This document shows, in pieces, positions 25,592 to 33,554 of a DNA stretch of 64,000 nucleotides (the stretch's first letter is position 1; every line of letters starts with the position of its first letter). The stretch is from the NCBI RefSeq assembly GCF_003075415.1, contig NZ_QDAH01000007.1, positions 1 through 64,000 on the forward strand, written 5' to 3'. The stretch is from Microvirga sp. KLBC 81 (GTDB taxonomy: Bacteria > Pseudomonadota > Alphaproteobacteria > Rhizobiales > Beijerinckiaceae). The notes under the pieces were generated by a model. It did not search any database. It saw only the letters and a program-made list of their open reading frames with translations, and was not told the origin of the DNA. The translations under genes were made by a program, and so were the position numbers.

Positions 25592-26086
25592 CTAGCGCGA
25601 CCGTGACGCTTCCGGCAAGGGCCTTGCAGGGAGCGTGACGGCCAGCGCCGTCGCCATGAAGCCTAGGAGCTTGAGGGCTGCGACCGCCATATGGCCCGTT
25701 TCCCATCGATTGCGGATGGCGACGAAGTTTTCGGGGACAGGACCGGGCTGCCAGGTGGCGAGCACGCTGTTGGCTGGCCAAACCCATCTGAACCACACGG
25801 CAAGACTCAGCGCGAAGAGGAGAGCCCCCGCCAGGGCAAACCAAAACCGGCTTTTATGGCCTCGCAACAGAAGAGCCAGAACGGCTGTGGTGAGGATGGC
25901 CGCGAGATCGAGAGGGCCGCCGATCAGGGCGAAGAGTTCGAACTGACCGTTGAAGACCGTTGCCTCGCGCCACAGCTCCGGCGGCCAGACCATCAGTCGG
26001 GGCGGAGCCTCCAGCACACGGGCGAAGGAGGGGGCGAGGCTCAGAGCCGCCAGGGTGAGGGTCACAAAGCTCCAGATCCGAAGCAT
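25592..26086 (-). CDS. DUF1772-like four-helix membrane protein
   Basis: A 164-residue membrane protein with four hydrophobic segments. The sequence (EATVFNGQFELFALIGGPLD; WPANSVLATW; RNRWETGHMAVAALKLLGF) resembles DUF1772/anthrone-oxygenase-like small membrane proteins. AAGGA lies 10 bases upstream of ATG 26086. The frame stays open far upstream to 27487, but that part is antisense to the exporter gene and is not coding. It is the first gene of the operon with YcaQ-like, PAP2 and RecX. Function unknown. Confidence 0.68.
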   Translation of the reverse strand: MLRIWSFVTLTLAALSLAPSFARVLEAPPRLMVWPPELWREATVFNGQFELFALIGGPLDLAAILTTAVLALLLRGHKSRFWFALAGALLFALSLAVWFRWVWPANSVLATWQPGPVPENFVAIRNRWETGHMAVAALKLLGFMATALAVTLPARPLPEASRSR

Positions 26087-26251
26087 CGTGCCGATCCTTT
26101 TACGAAATCCCGTGGGAAACACTCGGTCGCGCGAACCGTTCTCTCCGGCGGCCGCTATCCTCCTGCCGAGAGGCCGATTCGTTGCGACGTCAACCAAATG
26201 CATATCTGCTCTGCGCCTATGAATAAGGCAAAGCGGGTCCGGGTCCTCTAG

Positions 26252-27784
26252 ATGCGACCTCCCGAAATGCGAAAGACGACGATGGACCAGCCAGCACACC
26301 ATGCCGCGAGAGGCCATGCGCATCCTGCACTCAGCCATGCCGAAATCCGCACGATCATCATCGGCATCATGCTGGCCATGCTCCTGGCGGCGCTCGACCA
26401 GACCATCATCGCGACCGCGCTTCCCACCATCGGGCGGGAACTCGGCGATCTGGAGCATCTGCCCTGGGTGGTGACGGTCTATCTTCTGACCTCGACAGCC
26501 GTGACGCCGCTCTACGGAAAATTCAGCGACAGCCATGGCCGTCGCATCACCATGCTCATCGGCATCGTGATCTTCATCATCGGCTCCATCGCCTGCGCCG
26601 TTGCGCCCACGATGCTCGTGCTCGTTCTCGCACGCGGCCTGCAGGGTCTCGGCGGCGGCGGATTGATCGCGCTGGCGCAAACCATCGTGGCGGATCTCGT
26701 GCCGCCGAAGGAGCGCGGGAAGTACCAGGTCTATTTCGCCAGTGTCTTCATGGCATCGAGCCTCCTCGGCCCAGTGCTCGGCGGCTTCTTCGCGGAGCAT
26801 TTGCATTGGTCCGTGATTTTCTGGATCAACCTGCCGCTCGGCCTCATCGCCCTGTTCATCACCTTCCACACGCTCAAGAAACTGCCGCGCCATCACAGGC
26901 CGCACAAACTCGACCTGCTTGGCGCATTGCTGATGGTCGCCGCGACGGTGTCGCTGCTGCTGGCCCTGAGCTGGGGCGGCCTGCGTTATCCTTGGATTTC
27001 GCCGCAGATCATTGGTCTCGTTGCCGCTTCGCTGGTTCTGTGGGTCTTGTTCGCCATGCGCATGCGGATAGCACCCGAGCCGCTGATCCCGCCGGGCGTG
27101 CTGCATAATCCGGTCGTGCGCATGGGCGTGCTCTCCGCCTGTTTCGGCATGGGCACCTACATTGGCCTGACCATTTACCTGCCGGTCTATTTCGAGTCCG
27201 TGCGCGGACTCTCGGCCTCCGTGTCGGGGCTTGCGCTCATTCCGCTCATGGCCGGCACCGTCTGCGGAGCGACGCTCTCCGGGCGCAGCATGGCCAAGGT
27301 GAGGCACTACAAGCGCCTGCCGCTGGCGGGCCTTCTCGTTGCGATGGTGGCGACGGGCGTTCTGGCAGCCTTCGCGCGCAATCTGTCCATCACGCTGGTC
27401 GAGGTGCTGCTCGCCATCATCAGCATCGGGCTCGGCACGCTGCTGCCGGTCTCGACGGTGGCGATCCAGAATGCGGTTGCGCCGCACCAGCTCGGCACCG
27501 CAACAGGAACGGCCAATTTCTTCCGCTCGCTCGGCGGCGCTCTCATCGTCGCCGTCTTCGGTGCCATCGTGCTCAGCGGCTCAGGCCTTTCAGAAGTCGC
27601 AAGCTTCGAGACTCTGGCCCACGCGGCGGCGCAGAGCGGCGTCGATCTCGCTGATGTCTTTTCTTACGTGTTCATCGCCGCCATCGTCGGTTTCGGCCTG
27701 GCGCTCGCCTTCCTCGCCGCTATGGAGGAGCGGCCCCTGCGCGGCAGCGCCGTGAAGGCGGCTGAAGCGGCGATTGCTGACTGA
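26252..27784 (+). CDS. DHA2 family (EmrB/QacA) multidrug exporter
   Basis: A 510-residue, 14-helix major-facilitator protein. It shows the DHA2 motif D1 (LAALDQTIIATALPTI), motif A (GKFSDSHGRRITML) and motif C-type text (SSLLGPVLGGFF). A His-rich N-terminal tail (HHAARGHAHPALSHAE) precedes helix 1. It is predicted to expel drugs or other amphiphiles by proton antiport. No adjacent membrane-fusion (EmrA) gene. ATG 26282 is an alternative start; neither has a strong ribosome site. Confidence 0.87.
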   Translation: MRPPEMRKTTMDQPAHHAARGHAHPALSHAEIRTIIIGIMLAMLLAALDQTIIATALPTIGRELGDLEHLPWVVTVYLLTSTAVTPLYGKFSDSHGRRITMLIGIVIFIIGSIACAVAPTMLVLVLARGLQGLGGGGLIALAQTIVADLVPPKERGKYQVYFASVFMASSLLGPVLGGFFAEHLHWSVIFWINLPLGLIALFITFHTLKKLPRHHRPHKLDLLGALLMVAATVSLLLALSWGGLRYPWISPQIIGLVAASLVLWVLFAMRMRIAPEPLIPPGVLHNPVVRMGVLSACFGMGTYIGLTIYLPVYFESVRGLSASVSGLALIPLMAGTVCGATLSGRSMAKVRHYKRLPLAGLLVAMVATGVLAAFARNLSITLVEVLLAIISIGLGTLLPVSTVAIQNAVAPHQLGTATGTANFFRSLGGALIVAVFGAIVLSGSGLSEVASFETLAHAAAQSGVDLADVFSYVFIAAIVGFGLALAFLAAMEERPLRGSAVKAAEAAIAD

Positions 27785-27916
27785 GGAGCATCGGACCCAA
27801 AAGTGGGGTGCACTTTTGGGTCCGATGCTCATTCTTGAGAGGGGCGCATCGTTCGCGCGGAACCGGAGGTCCGCGTCAGCGAAAACCGGGGCCACTTTTT
27901 AAGCACGATGCGCTAG
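27785..27916. repeat. Dispersed intergenic repeat family A, copy 3
   Basis: Abuts the exporter's stop codon. Inner inverted repeat GCATCGGACCCAAAAGTG / CACTTTTGGGTCCGATGC is nearly perfect and could work as a terminator. GCGCATCGTTCGCGCGG, GTCCGCGTCAGCG and GCACGATGCGCT follow, matching the second half of other family A copies. Confidence 0.8.
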
Positions 27917-27918
27917 CG

Positions 27919-28140
27919 TCAAAGCCGCTTTCGGATCAGAATCCAGACGGCGGCGAGGACGATCAGAAGCACCAGAACGAGACCCATCGTCTCGAAGACC
28001 ATCTCGGCGCGTTCCGTGGCGGCCGGAGGAGGGCCTATCTCCGTTCCTTCAGCCAGAGCCGGGCGCTGGCCGAGCACCTTTATGACCCGCAGGTTCGAAT
28101 CCCCTTTCGGAAAGGCTGGAGCAGAAGGCTTCGACGGCAT
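27919..28140 (-). CDS. Small tail-anchored hypothetical protein
   Basis: A 73-residue protein with a polar Pro-rich N-terminal half and one C-terminal hydrophobic helix (MGLVLVLLIVLAAVWILI) ending in RKRL. The layout is that of a small tail-anchored inner-membrane protein. I recognise no family. It starts and ends close to a family A repeat, so its coding status is uncertain. Confidence 0.42.
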   Translation of the reverse strand: MPSKPSAPAFPKGDSNLRVIKVLGQRPALAEGTEIGPPPAATERAEMVFETMGLVLVLLIVLAAVWILIRKRL

Positions 28141-28265
28141 GGTTCCTCCGAAGAGCTTCCGAGGAAGAGACCAGCGTGGTCTTGATCATGGCCGGAAACG
28201 TGGCCTGTTTCCGTCAAACCTGCGGCGTCATGCCTGGGGATAGCATTGCAAGCCTGTGGAGGAGG

Positions 28266-28294
28266 CCGTAAACCCGGGCACTGACCCGGGCTTT
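28266..28294 (+). promoter_or_regulatory. Hairpin in the leader of the ATPase gene
   Basis: Arms GTAAACCCGGG and CCCGGGCTTTAC pair with one bulged C and a six-base loop, about 45 bases before the ATPase start. There is no T-run, so it is more likely an RNA structure or a leftover terminator than an active terminator. The stretch 28141-28340 holds no other supported feature. Confidence 0.4.
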
Positions 28295-28340
28295 ACCGTG
28301 TTAGGACCAAGCCGGAACTGGAGATTGACGAGGGAGGCTG

Positions 28341-29891
28341 ATGAAGGTCGGCATCGACATGGGAGTGGTTTCCTCCACCCCCGCAGGACAGAAGGCTCAG
28401 CTCGATCTGGAAGAGCTTCTGGCGACGCGTCTGCTCGTCCAGGGCAATTCCGGCTCCGGCAAGTCGCATCTCCTGCGCCGCCTTCTCGAGCAGAGCGCCT
28501 CCCTGGTCCAGCAGGCCGTGATCGACCCCGAGGGCGATTTCGTCACGCTGGCCGACAAGTTCGGCCATGTGGTGGTGGATGCCTCCCGGTCCGAGGGCGA
28601 CATCCAGCGCATCGCCGCCCGCGTGCGCCAGCACCGGGTCTCCGTGGTGTTGAGCCTGGAGGGCCTCGACGCCGAGGCGCAGATGCGCTGTGCCGCAGCC
28701 TTCCTCGGCGGCCTCTTCGATGCGGATCGCGATTTCTGGTATCCCATGCTCGTGGTGGTGGACGAGGCGCAGCTCTTCGCGCCCGCCGCAGCCGGCGAGG
28801 TCTCGGACGAAGCCCGAAAGGTCTCGCTCGGCGCGATGACGAACCTCATGTGCCGTGGCCGTAAGCGCGGACTTGCGGGCATCATCGCGACGCAGCGCCT
28901 TGCGAAGCTTGCCAAGAACGTGGCGGCGGAAGCCTCCAACTTCCTCATGGGCCGCACCTTCCTCGACATCGATATGGCCCGCGCCGCCGACCTTCTGGGC
29001 ATGGAGCGCCGCCAGGCCGAGATGTTCCGCGATCTCGAGCGCGGTCACTTCGTGGCCCTTGGCCCCGCCCTCTCGCGCCGCCCGCTGCCGATCCGGATCG
29101 GTGAGGTGGAAACCTCCACCCGTTCCGGCACCTTCAAGCTCATGCCGCTGCCCGAGCAGCCGAAGGAGGATGCGCGCGATCTCATCTTCAAGGCCGGCGA
29201 GGACGAGGTGGTGGCCCGCCCGGTCATGCCGCGGCGCGCGCCGCCTCCGCCGCCCGCGCCCTCGACCAACGATCTTCTGGCCCAGCTCGCCCGTACCCGC
29301 GCGGCCGCAACACCGGAGCCGCAACCCGTCGAGGTGACGGAGGAATCGAAGGCCGAGCGCGAGGCCGCGCTCGATGGAATCTTACGCGAAATCATGGACG
29401 ATCCCGAAGCCGCCTTCCGCTCGGTCGCCGTGCTCTATCAGGATTTTCTCGTGCGTTGCCGCATCCGCCGCGTGACCGGGGAACCGCCTAATCTCAACGC
29501 CTTCCGCCGCCGTCTCGCGGTGGCGCGCGCCGGCGTCGATACCGCGACGGCTGAGGGCACCGAATGGGATCGCGCGGTCGCCTTCGCGGGGGATCTCGAG
29601 GAGGACATCCAGGGCGTCTATCTGCTTCTCGCCCGCGCGGCGATGGAAGGCTCGCCCTGCCCGCCCGACGGCGAGATCGCCCGCGCCTGCGGCAGCCGCT
29701 CCCCCGGCCGCGCGCGCCGCCTCATCGCCTATATGGAAACCCGCAACATCGTCGTGACCCGCAACGACCCGCGCGGGCTTCGCATCATCGCGCTGCCTGA
29801 CTTGGGCTGGGAGACGGGGCCGGGCGATCCGAATGCGTTCGAGGAGCCGCAGGCTACGTCGGACACTCGGGATTTGTTTGCGGCGGGGTAG
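28341..29891 (+). CDS. HerA/DUF87-like ATP-binding protein
   Basis: A 516-residue P-loop ATPase of the HerA/FtsK-like (DUF87) group. Walker A is GNSGSGKS (35-42) and Walker B is LVVVDEAQ with D141/E142. QRLAKL supplies a sensor-like segment. The middle (about 300-345) is a Pro/Ala-rich linker; the C-terminal third is a helical, winged-helix-like region (GEIARACGSRSPGRARRLIAYM). No membrane segment. It probably moves or remodels nucleic acid or a protein complex, but no partner nuclease such as NurA is adjacent. Confidence 0.75.
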   Translation: MKVGIDMGVVSSTPAGQKAQLDLEELLATRLLVQGNSGSGKSHLLRRLLEQSASLVQQAVIDPEGDFVTLADKFGHVVVDASRSEGDIQRIAARVRQHRVSVVLSLEGLDAEAQMRCAAAFLGGLFDADRDFWYPMLVVVDEAQLFAPAAAGEVSDEARKVSLGAMTNLMCRGRKRGLAGIIATQRLAKLAKNVAAEASNFLMGRTFLDIDMARAADLLGMERRQAEMFRDLERGHFVALGPALSRRPLPIRIGEVETSTRSGTFKLMPLPEQPKEDARDLIFKAGEDEVVARPVMPRRAPPPPPAPSTNDLLAQLARTRAAATPEPQPVEVTEESKAEREAALDGILREIMDDPEAAFRSVAVLYQDFLVRCRIRRVTGEPPNLNAFRRRLAVARAGVDTATAEGTEWDRAVAFAGDLEEDIQGVYLLLARAAMEGSPCPPDGEIARACGSRSPGRARRLIAYMETRNIVVTRNDPRGLRIIALPDLGWETGPGDPNAFEEPQATSDTRDLFAAG

Positions 29892-29988
29892 CGCGTCCCA
29901 CTCTCGCGCAGAAAGCGAGATCACATCATACCTTCGTGTTGGCGATCTCAAGTCTAAAAGACCGCAAACCGACAATAGAGAGCACCCC

Positions 29989-31425
29989 ATGCAAAACGAC
30001 CGCCTGAGTCTTGATGAAATCGCGCGTCGCGTGGACGCGAAAGCCGCCGATTACTGCGCCTTGAGCGACCGGATCTGGGCGATGCCGGAGCTCGCCTTCG
30101 AGGAGCATCGCTCGGTCGCCGAGCAGATCGCCATGCTGGAGCGCGAGGGCTTTCGCATCACGAAGAATGCGGGCGGCATGGCGACCGCCTTCGTCGCGGA
30201 ATACGGCAGCGGCGGGCCCATCGTCGGAATCTTGGGCGAGTTCGATGCGCTGCCCGATCTCGCGCAAGTATCGGGCGTGACCGAGCACAAGCCCACGGCG
30301 AAAGGCACGCCGGGGCATGGCTGCGGGCACAACCTGCTCGGTTCCGGCTCTGCGCTTGCGGCCGTGGCGCTGAAGGATGCGCTGGAATCTGAGGGCATTG
30401 CGGGCACCGTGCGCTATTACGGCTGCCCTGCGGAAGAGAGCGGCTCGGGCAAGACATTCATGGCGCGCGCAGGCCTGTTCGACGATCTCGATGCCGCCTT
30501 CTGCTGGCACCCGGCCGTGGTCAACGAAGTGCAGAGCATGTCGTCGCTTGCCTGCATTCAGGCCTTCTTCCGCTTCACGGGCCGTCCGTCGCACGCCGCC
30601 GCGACACCGGAGCTCGGGCGCAGCGCGCTCGATGCGGTGGAGCTGATGAATGTGGGCGTGAACTACATGCGAGAGCACATGCCCTCGGACGCGCGCGTGC
30701 ATTACGCCATCACCAATTCCGGTGGCGATGCGCCGAACGTGGTGCAGGGTTATGCGGAATCGCTCTATCTCGTGCGCTCGCCCTTTCTCCCCGATGCGGA
30801 GCGTCTCTTCGACCGCGTGAAGAAGATCGCCGAAGGCGCGGCGCTGATGACGGAAACCACCGTCTCCGTGCAGATCACGGACGCGACCTCGAACGTTCTT
30901 CTCAACAGGGCGCTGCAGGATGCCATGGTCGAGAACATGAAGCGCCTCGGCGGCCCCGGCTTCGACGCCAAGGATTATGCTTTCGCGGAACAACTGCAGA
31001 AGGCCGCGATCACGCCGGAGGACATCGTGGCGAGCGTCAAGCCGTATGACCTTTCGCTCAAGGCCAAGGTGCTGCACGACGGCGTGCTCTCCCTGCCCAC
31101 GCGTGAAGAGGTGATGATGGGCTCGACCGATGTGGGCGATGTGAGCTGGATCGTGCCGACGGTGCAATGCCACGCGGCCTGCTTTGCCATCGGCACGCCG
31201 TTCCACACCTGGCAGCTCGTCACGCAGGGAAATCTGCCCGCGGCTCACAAGGGCATGGTGCTGGCGGCCAAGGCCATGGCGTCGACGGCCGCCGATTGCC
31301 TGCGCAACCCGGATCTCATTGCGCGCGCCAAGGCGGAGCTGAAGGAGCGCACCGGCGGGCGGGCGTATGTCTGCCCCATCCCGCCCGAGGTCACGCCCGA
31401 CGACCTGCGCGCAAAGGCCGCCTGA
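29989..31425 (+). CDS. M20 family amidohydrolase (AbgB-like)
   Basis: A 478-residue M20 metallopeptidase. Metal-site motifs are visible: GHGCGHN (109-115), CPAEESGSGK around 150 and the dimerisation-domain text RFTGRPSHAAATPE. The C-terminal STDVGDVSWIVP is typical of AbgB, subunit B of p-aminobenzoyl-glutamate hydrolase, and of related indole-acetyl-amino-acid hydrolases. It is cytoplasmic and cleaves an N-acyl or aminobenzoyl amino acid. No AbgA partner or transporter is next to it. ATG 29989 fits family starts (the frame is open upstream to 29833). Confidence 0.85.
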   Translation: MQNDRLSLDEIARRVDAKAADYCALSDRIWAMPELAFEEHRSVAEQIAMLEREGFRITKNAGGMATAFVAEYGSGGPIVGILGEFDALPDLAQVSGVTEHKPTAKGTPGHGCGHNLLGSGSALAAVALKDALESEGIAGTVRYYGCPAEESGSGKTFMARAGLFDDLDAAFCWHPAVVNEVQSMSSLACIQAFFRFTGRPSHAAATPELGRSALDAVELMNVGVNYMREHMPSDARVHYAITNSGGDAPNVVQGYAESLYLVRSPFLPDAERLFDRVKKIAEGAALMTETTVSVQITDATSNVLLNRALQDAMVENMKRLGGPGFDAKDYAFAEQLQKAAITPEDIVASVKPYDLSLKAKVLHDGVLSLPTREEVMMGSTDVGDVSWIVPTVQCHAACFAIGTPFHTWQLVTQGNLPAAHKGMVLAAKAMASTAADCLRNPDLIARAKAELKERTGGRAYVCPIPPEVTPDDLRAKAA

Positions 31426-31446
31426 CCCCTTCGACTTTTCGATGAT

Positions 31447-31486
31447 GCAAGGACCCTGCCTCAAAACGGCATGGGCCTTGCATTTT
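31447..31486 (+). terminator. Rho-independent terminator after the M20 gene
   Basis: GCAAGG-A-CCC-TGCC pairs with GGCA-T-GGG-CCTTGC with one bulge on each side and a loop TCAAAAC, followed by ATTTT. It lies 22 bases after the amidohydrolase stop. Confidence 0.65.
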
Positions 31487-31569
31487 GGCAAGGTCTTCTT
31501 GGCGTGCCGCCGGGTCGTCCTTCCGCCGTCACGGGCCTATCTTCCGGTCAACATCCATGGAGACACCCC

Positions 31570-32514
31570 ATGAAACTGACCGGAATCCATCATCTCACCG
31601 CCGTGACCGCCGACGCGTCCGGCAATCACGCCTTCTACACGCAGGCGCTCGGCATGCGGCTTGTGAAGAAGACCGTGAATCAGGACGACGTGAGCGCCTA
31701 TCACCTGTTCTACGCGGACGGGCAGGCCACGCCCGGGACCGACATCACCTTCTTCGACTGGCCCGTGGCGCGCGAGCGTCGCGGCACGCACAGCATCTCG
31801 CAGACGGGCCTGCGCGTGAACGGCGAAAAGGCGTTGCAATGGTGGAAGGACCGCTTCGCCTCCCTCAACGTCGCGCATCAGGCGATCACCGAGCGCGATG
31901 GGCGGCTCGTGCTCGATTTCGAGGATTTCGAAGGCCAGCGCCTGAGCCTCGTCGATGATAGCGGGAAGGGCGAGGCGCATCCGTGGGAGCGCAGCCCCGT
32001 GCCGGCGGAGTACCAGATCCGGGGTCTTGGCCCCATCACCATCAGCGTGCCGAAGCTCGAGCGCACCGCTCGCGTGCTGACGGAAGCGATGGATATGCGG
32101 GCTGCCCGCGAATACCGCATCGGCGACGCATCCGTGCATGTGTTCGAGATGGGCGAGGGCGGACCTGCGGCGGAGTTGCATGTGGCCGTGGAACCGAACC
32201 TGCCGATGGCGCAGCCGGGTGCCGGCGGCGTGCATCACGTGGCCTTCCGCACGCCGAACGAGCAGACCTATCAGGAATGCTGGGAGCGGCTGCAGAGCTT
32301 GCGTGCGCCGTCCAGCGGCCCGGTGGATCGCTACTATTTTCGCAGCCTCTATTTTCGCGAGCCCAACGGCATCCTGTTCGAGATCGCGACCGACGGTCCC
32401 GGCTTTGCCACCGACGAGCCGATGGAGAAACTCGGTGAGCGCCTTGCGTTGCCGCCCTTCCTGGAGCCGCGCCGTGCCGAGATTGAAGCAGGTTTGAAGC
32501 CGCTGAAGGCTTAG
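31570..32514 (+). CDS. Ring-cleaving dioxygenase-like VOC protein
   Basis: A 314-residue protein with two VOC (glyoxalase/extradiol dioxygenase) modules. Metal-ligand positions are recognisable: GIHHLTAVT at the N-terminus (His7/8), GVHHVAFRT in the second module and a Glu in [17 protein letters not shown]. It belongs to the 'ring-cleaving dioxygenase' group (MhqO/PnpA-like), which handles quinones or hydroquinones. ATG 31570 ([10 protein letters not shown]) is the family start. The substrate is not predictable. Confidence 0.84.
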   Translation: MKLTGIHHLTAVTADASGNHAFYTQALGMRLVKKTVNQDDVSAYHLFYADGQATPGTDITFFDWPVARERRGTHSISQTGLRVNGEKALQWWKDRFASLNVAHQAITERDGRLVLDFEDFEGQRLSLVDDSGKGEAHPWERSPVPAEYQIRGLGPITISVPKLERTARVLTEAMDMRAAREYRIGDASVHVFEMGEGGPAAELHVAVEPNLPMAQPGAGGVHHVAFRTPNEQTYQECWERLQSLRAPSSGPVDRYYFRSLYFREPNGILFEIATDGPGFATDEPMEKLGERLALPPFLEPRRAEIEAGLKPLKA

Positions 32515-32549
32515 AGCCTCAGGATTGCTTCGATCAGCTCCACCACCTG

Positions 32550-32584
32550 AGCCGCCTCGCCAAACGTGGCGAGGCGGCTTTTCT
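32550..32584 (+). terminator. Strong Rho-independent terminator
   Basis: Perfect 12-bp stem AGCCGCCTCGCC / GGCGAGGCGGCT with loop AAACGT, followed by TTTCT. It lies 36 bases after the dioxygenase-like gene. Confidence 0.85.
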
Positions 32585-32691
32585 GTCCGGCGAACAGCTT
32601 TGGGATCTCTGCGATTCGCCCTGCATCCGGCGGTGAGGGCTCGATGTTGCGGCTGGCGTGTTTCAAGCAGAGGCACCGCTATAAAGCGTGG

Positions 32692-32792
32692 CTTAGAGCT
32701 ATTCCATTGGCGTGGAATCAGCTCTCTTGTTTGCCGGGCCGCGTTTTTTGACGGTGAACCGGAGCCACTTCACCGAAGAAGGCTCTAGGCTC
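32692..32792. repeat. Dispersed intergenic repeat family B, copy 2
   Basis: Matches 22222-22322 over about 100 bases: AGAGCT-ATTCCATTGGCGTGGAATC-AGCTCT inverted repeat, GGGCCGCGTTTTTTGACGG, TGAACCGGAGCCACTTCACCG and AAGGCTCT. The order and spacing are the same in both copies. Confidence 0.8.
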
Positions 32793-33001
32793 CGACCCGC
32801 AGCGGATAGCGAGAATCACGAATGTAGAGGAAACCAGAATCAAGTTTAAATTGCCTGGATTGTCTGTGATCCAGGCATTCGCGCAATTCCTTTAAACGTA
32901 ATAAAATTGCGCAAGCAGATCTGTTGCAGTTTTTGCTTAAATAGAGTTTTACCCTTGCTCACTTAAACGTATAACTATTGATTGTTAAAGCGGGGCAAGC
33001 A
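32793..33001 (+). promoter_or_regulatory. AT-rich structured leader of the Moco-fold/GGDEF-EAL operon
   Basis: GC content falls sharply here. Two hairpins are visible: 32852-32877 (9-bp arms TGCCTGGAT / ATCCAGGCA) and 32881-32912 (8-bp arms GCGCAATT / AATTGCGC). TTAAACGTA occurs at 32892-32900 and again at 32963-32971, 71 bases apart, close to seven helical turns. These look like regulator sites or RNA structure upstream of 33002. Confidence 0.5.
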
Positions 33002-33526
33002 ATGTTTCATTTGCACGTGAAAAAACTGTTATTAGGAGCGCTCCTCGCGCTGGTGGCTTGGACTGGAGCGACAGTTGCGGAAGCCGCACCGCTTCCAGCA
33101 CCAAAGGGGAAGCCGATCCTGACGGTTTCAGGAAAAATCTCCGCCACGAACAAGGGCGATACGGCCGAATTCGATCGCGATATGCTCGAAGCGATCGGCA
33201 TGCAATCCTTTACGACGGAAACACCGTGGTATCCCGGCCCCGTGAAGTTCGAAGGCGTTTCCCTCGCCAAGCTCATGCAGCAGGTCGGCGCGAAGGGACA
33301 GACGCTGAGCGTGGTCGCCCTCAACGATTACAGCAGCGATATCCCGTTCGAAGATATCCAGAAGTTCAACGTCATCCTCGCCCTGAAGCAGAACGGTGAA
33401 TACATGTCCGTGCGCGACAAGGGACCGATCTTCGTCATGTACCCCTTCGACAGCGATCCTGTCCTGAAGCACCAGACTTATTACGGCCGTGCGGTCTGGC
33501 AGGTTTCCAAGATCATCGTGAAGTAA
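33002..33526 (+). CDS. Periplasmic molybdopterin-binding-fold protein (COG3915-like)
   Basis: A 174-residue exported protein. The signal peptide is HVKKLLLGALLALVAWTGATVAEA (quoted only in part: cleavage near AEA-AP). The mature part (ILTVSGKI; PWYPGPVKFEGVSLAKLMQQ; DIPFEDIQKF; GPIFVMYPFDSDP) resembles the small COG3915 relatives of the sulfite-oxidase molybdopterin domain. It lacks a clear conserved cysteine ligand, so it may bind a ligand rather than catalyse. It is 28 bases upstream of the GGDEF/EAL gene, a pairing that suggests a periplasmic sensor for the cyclase. GGGGCAAGC precedes ATG 33002. Confidence 0.75.
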   Translation: MFHLHVKKLLLGALLALVAWTGATVAEAAPLPAPKGKPILTVSGKISATNKGDTAEFDRDMLEAIGMQSFTTETPWYPGPVKFEGVSLAKLMQQVGAKGQTLSVVALNDYSSDIPFEDIQKFNVILALKQNGEYMSVRDKGPIFVMYPFDSDPVLKHQTYYGRAVWQVSKIIVK

Positions 33527-33554
33527 GCGGGTATCCCGTTTCGGAGAAAGTCGT

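Noticed and set aside
26087..27487. Upstream extension of the DUF1772-like frame
   Set aside because: Antisense to the DHA2 exporter and low-complexity; the real start at 26086 has its own ribosome site.
28188..28271. Very short plus-strand frame before the ATPase gene
   Set aside because: 27 codons, no ribosome site and no resemblance to anything I know.
29926..31491. 521-codon minus-strand open frame
   Set aside because: Antisense to the M20 amidohydrolase, whose metal motifs and start are clear; no homology in the reverse frame.
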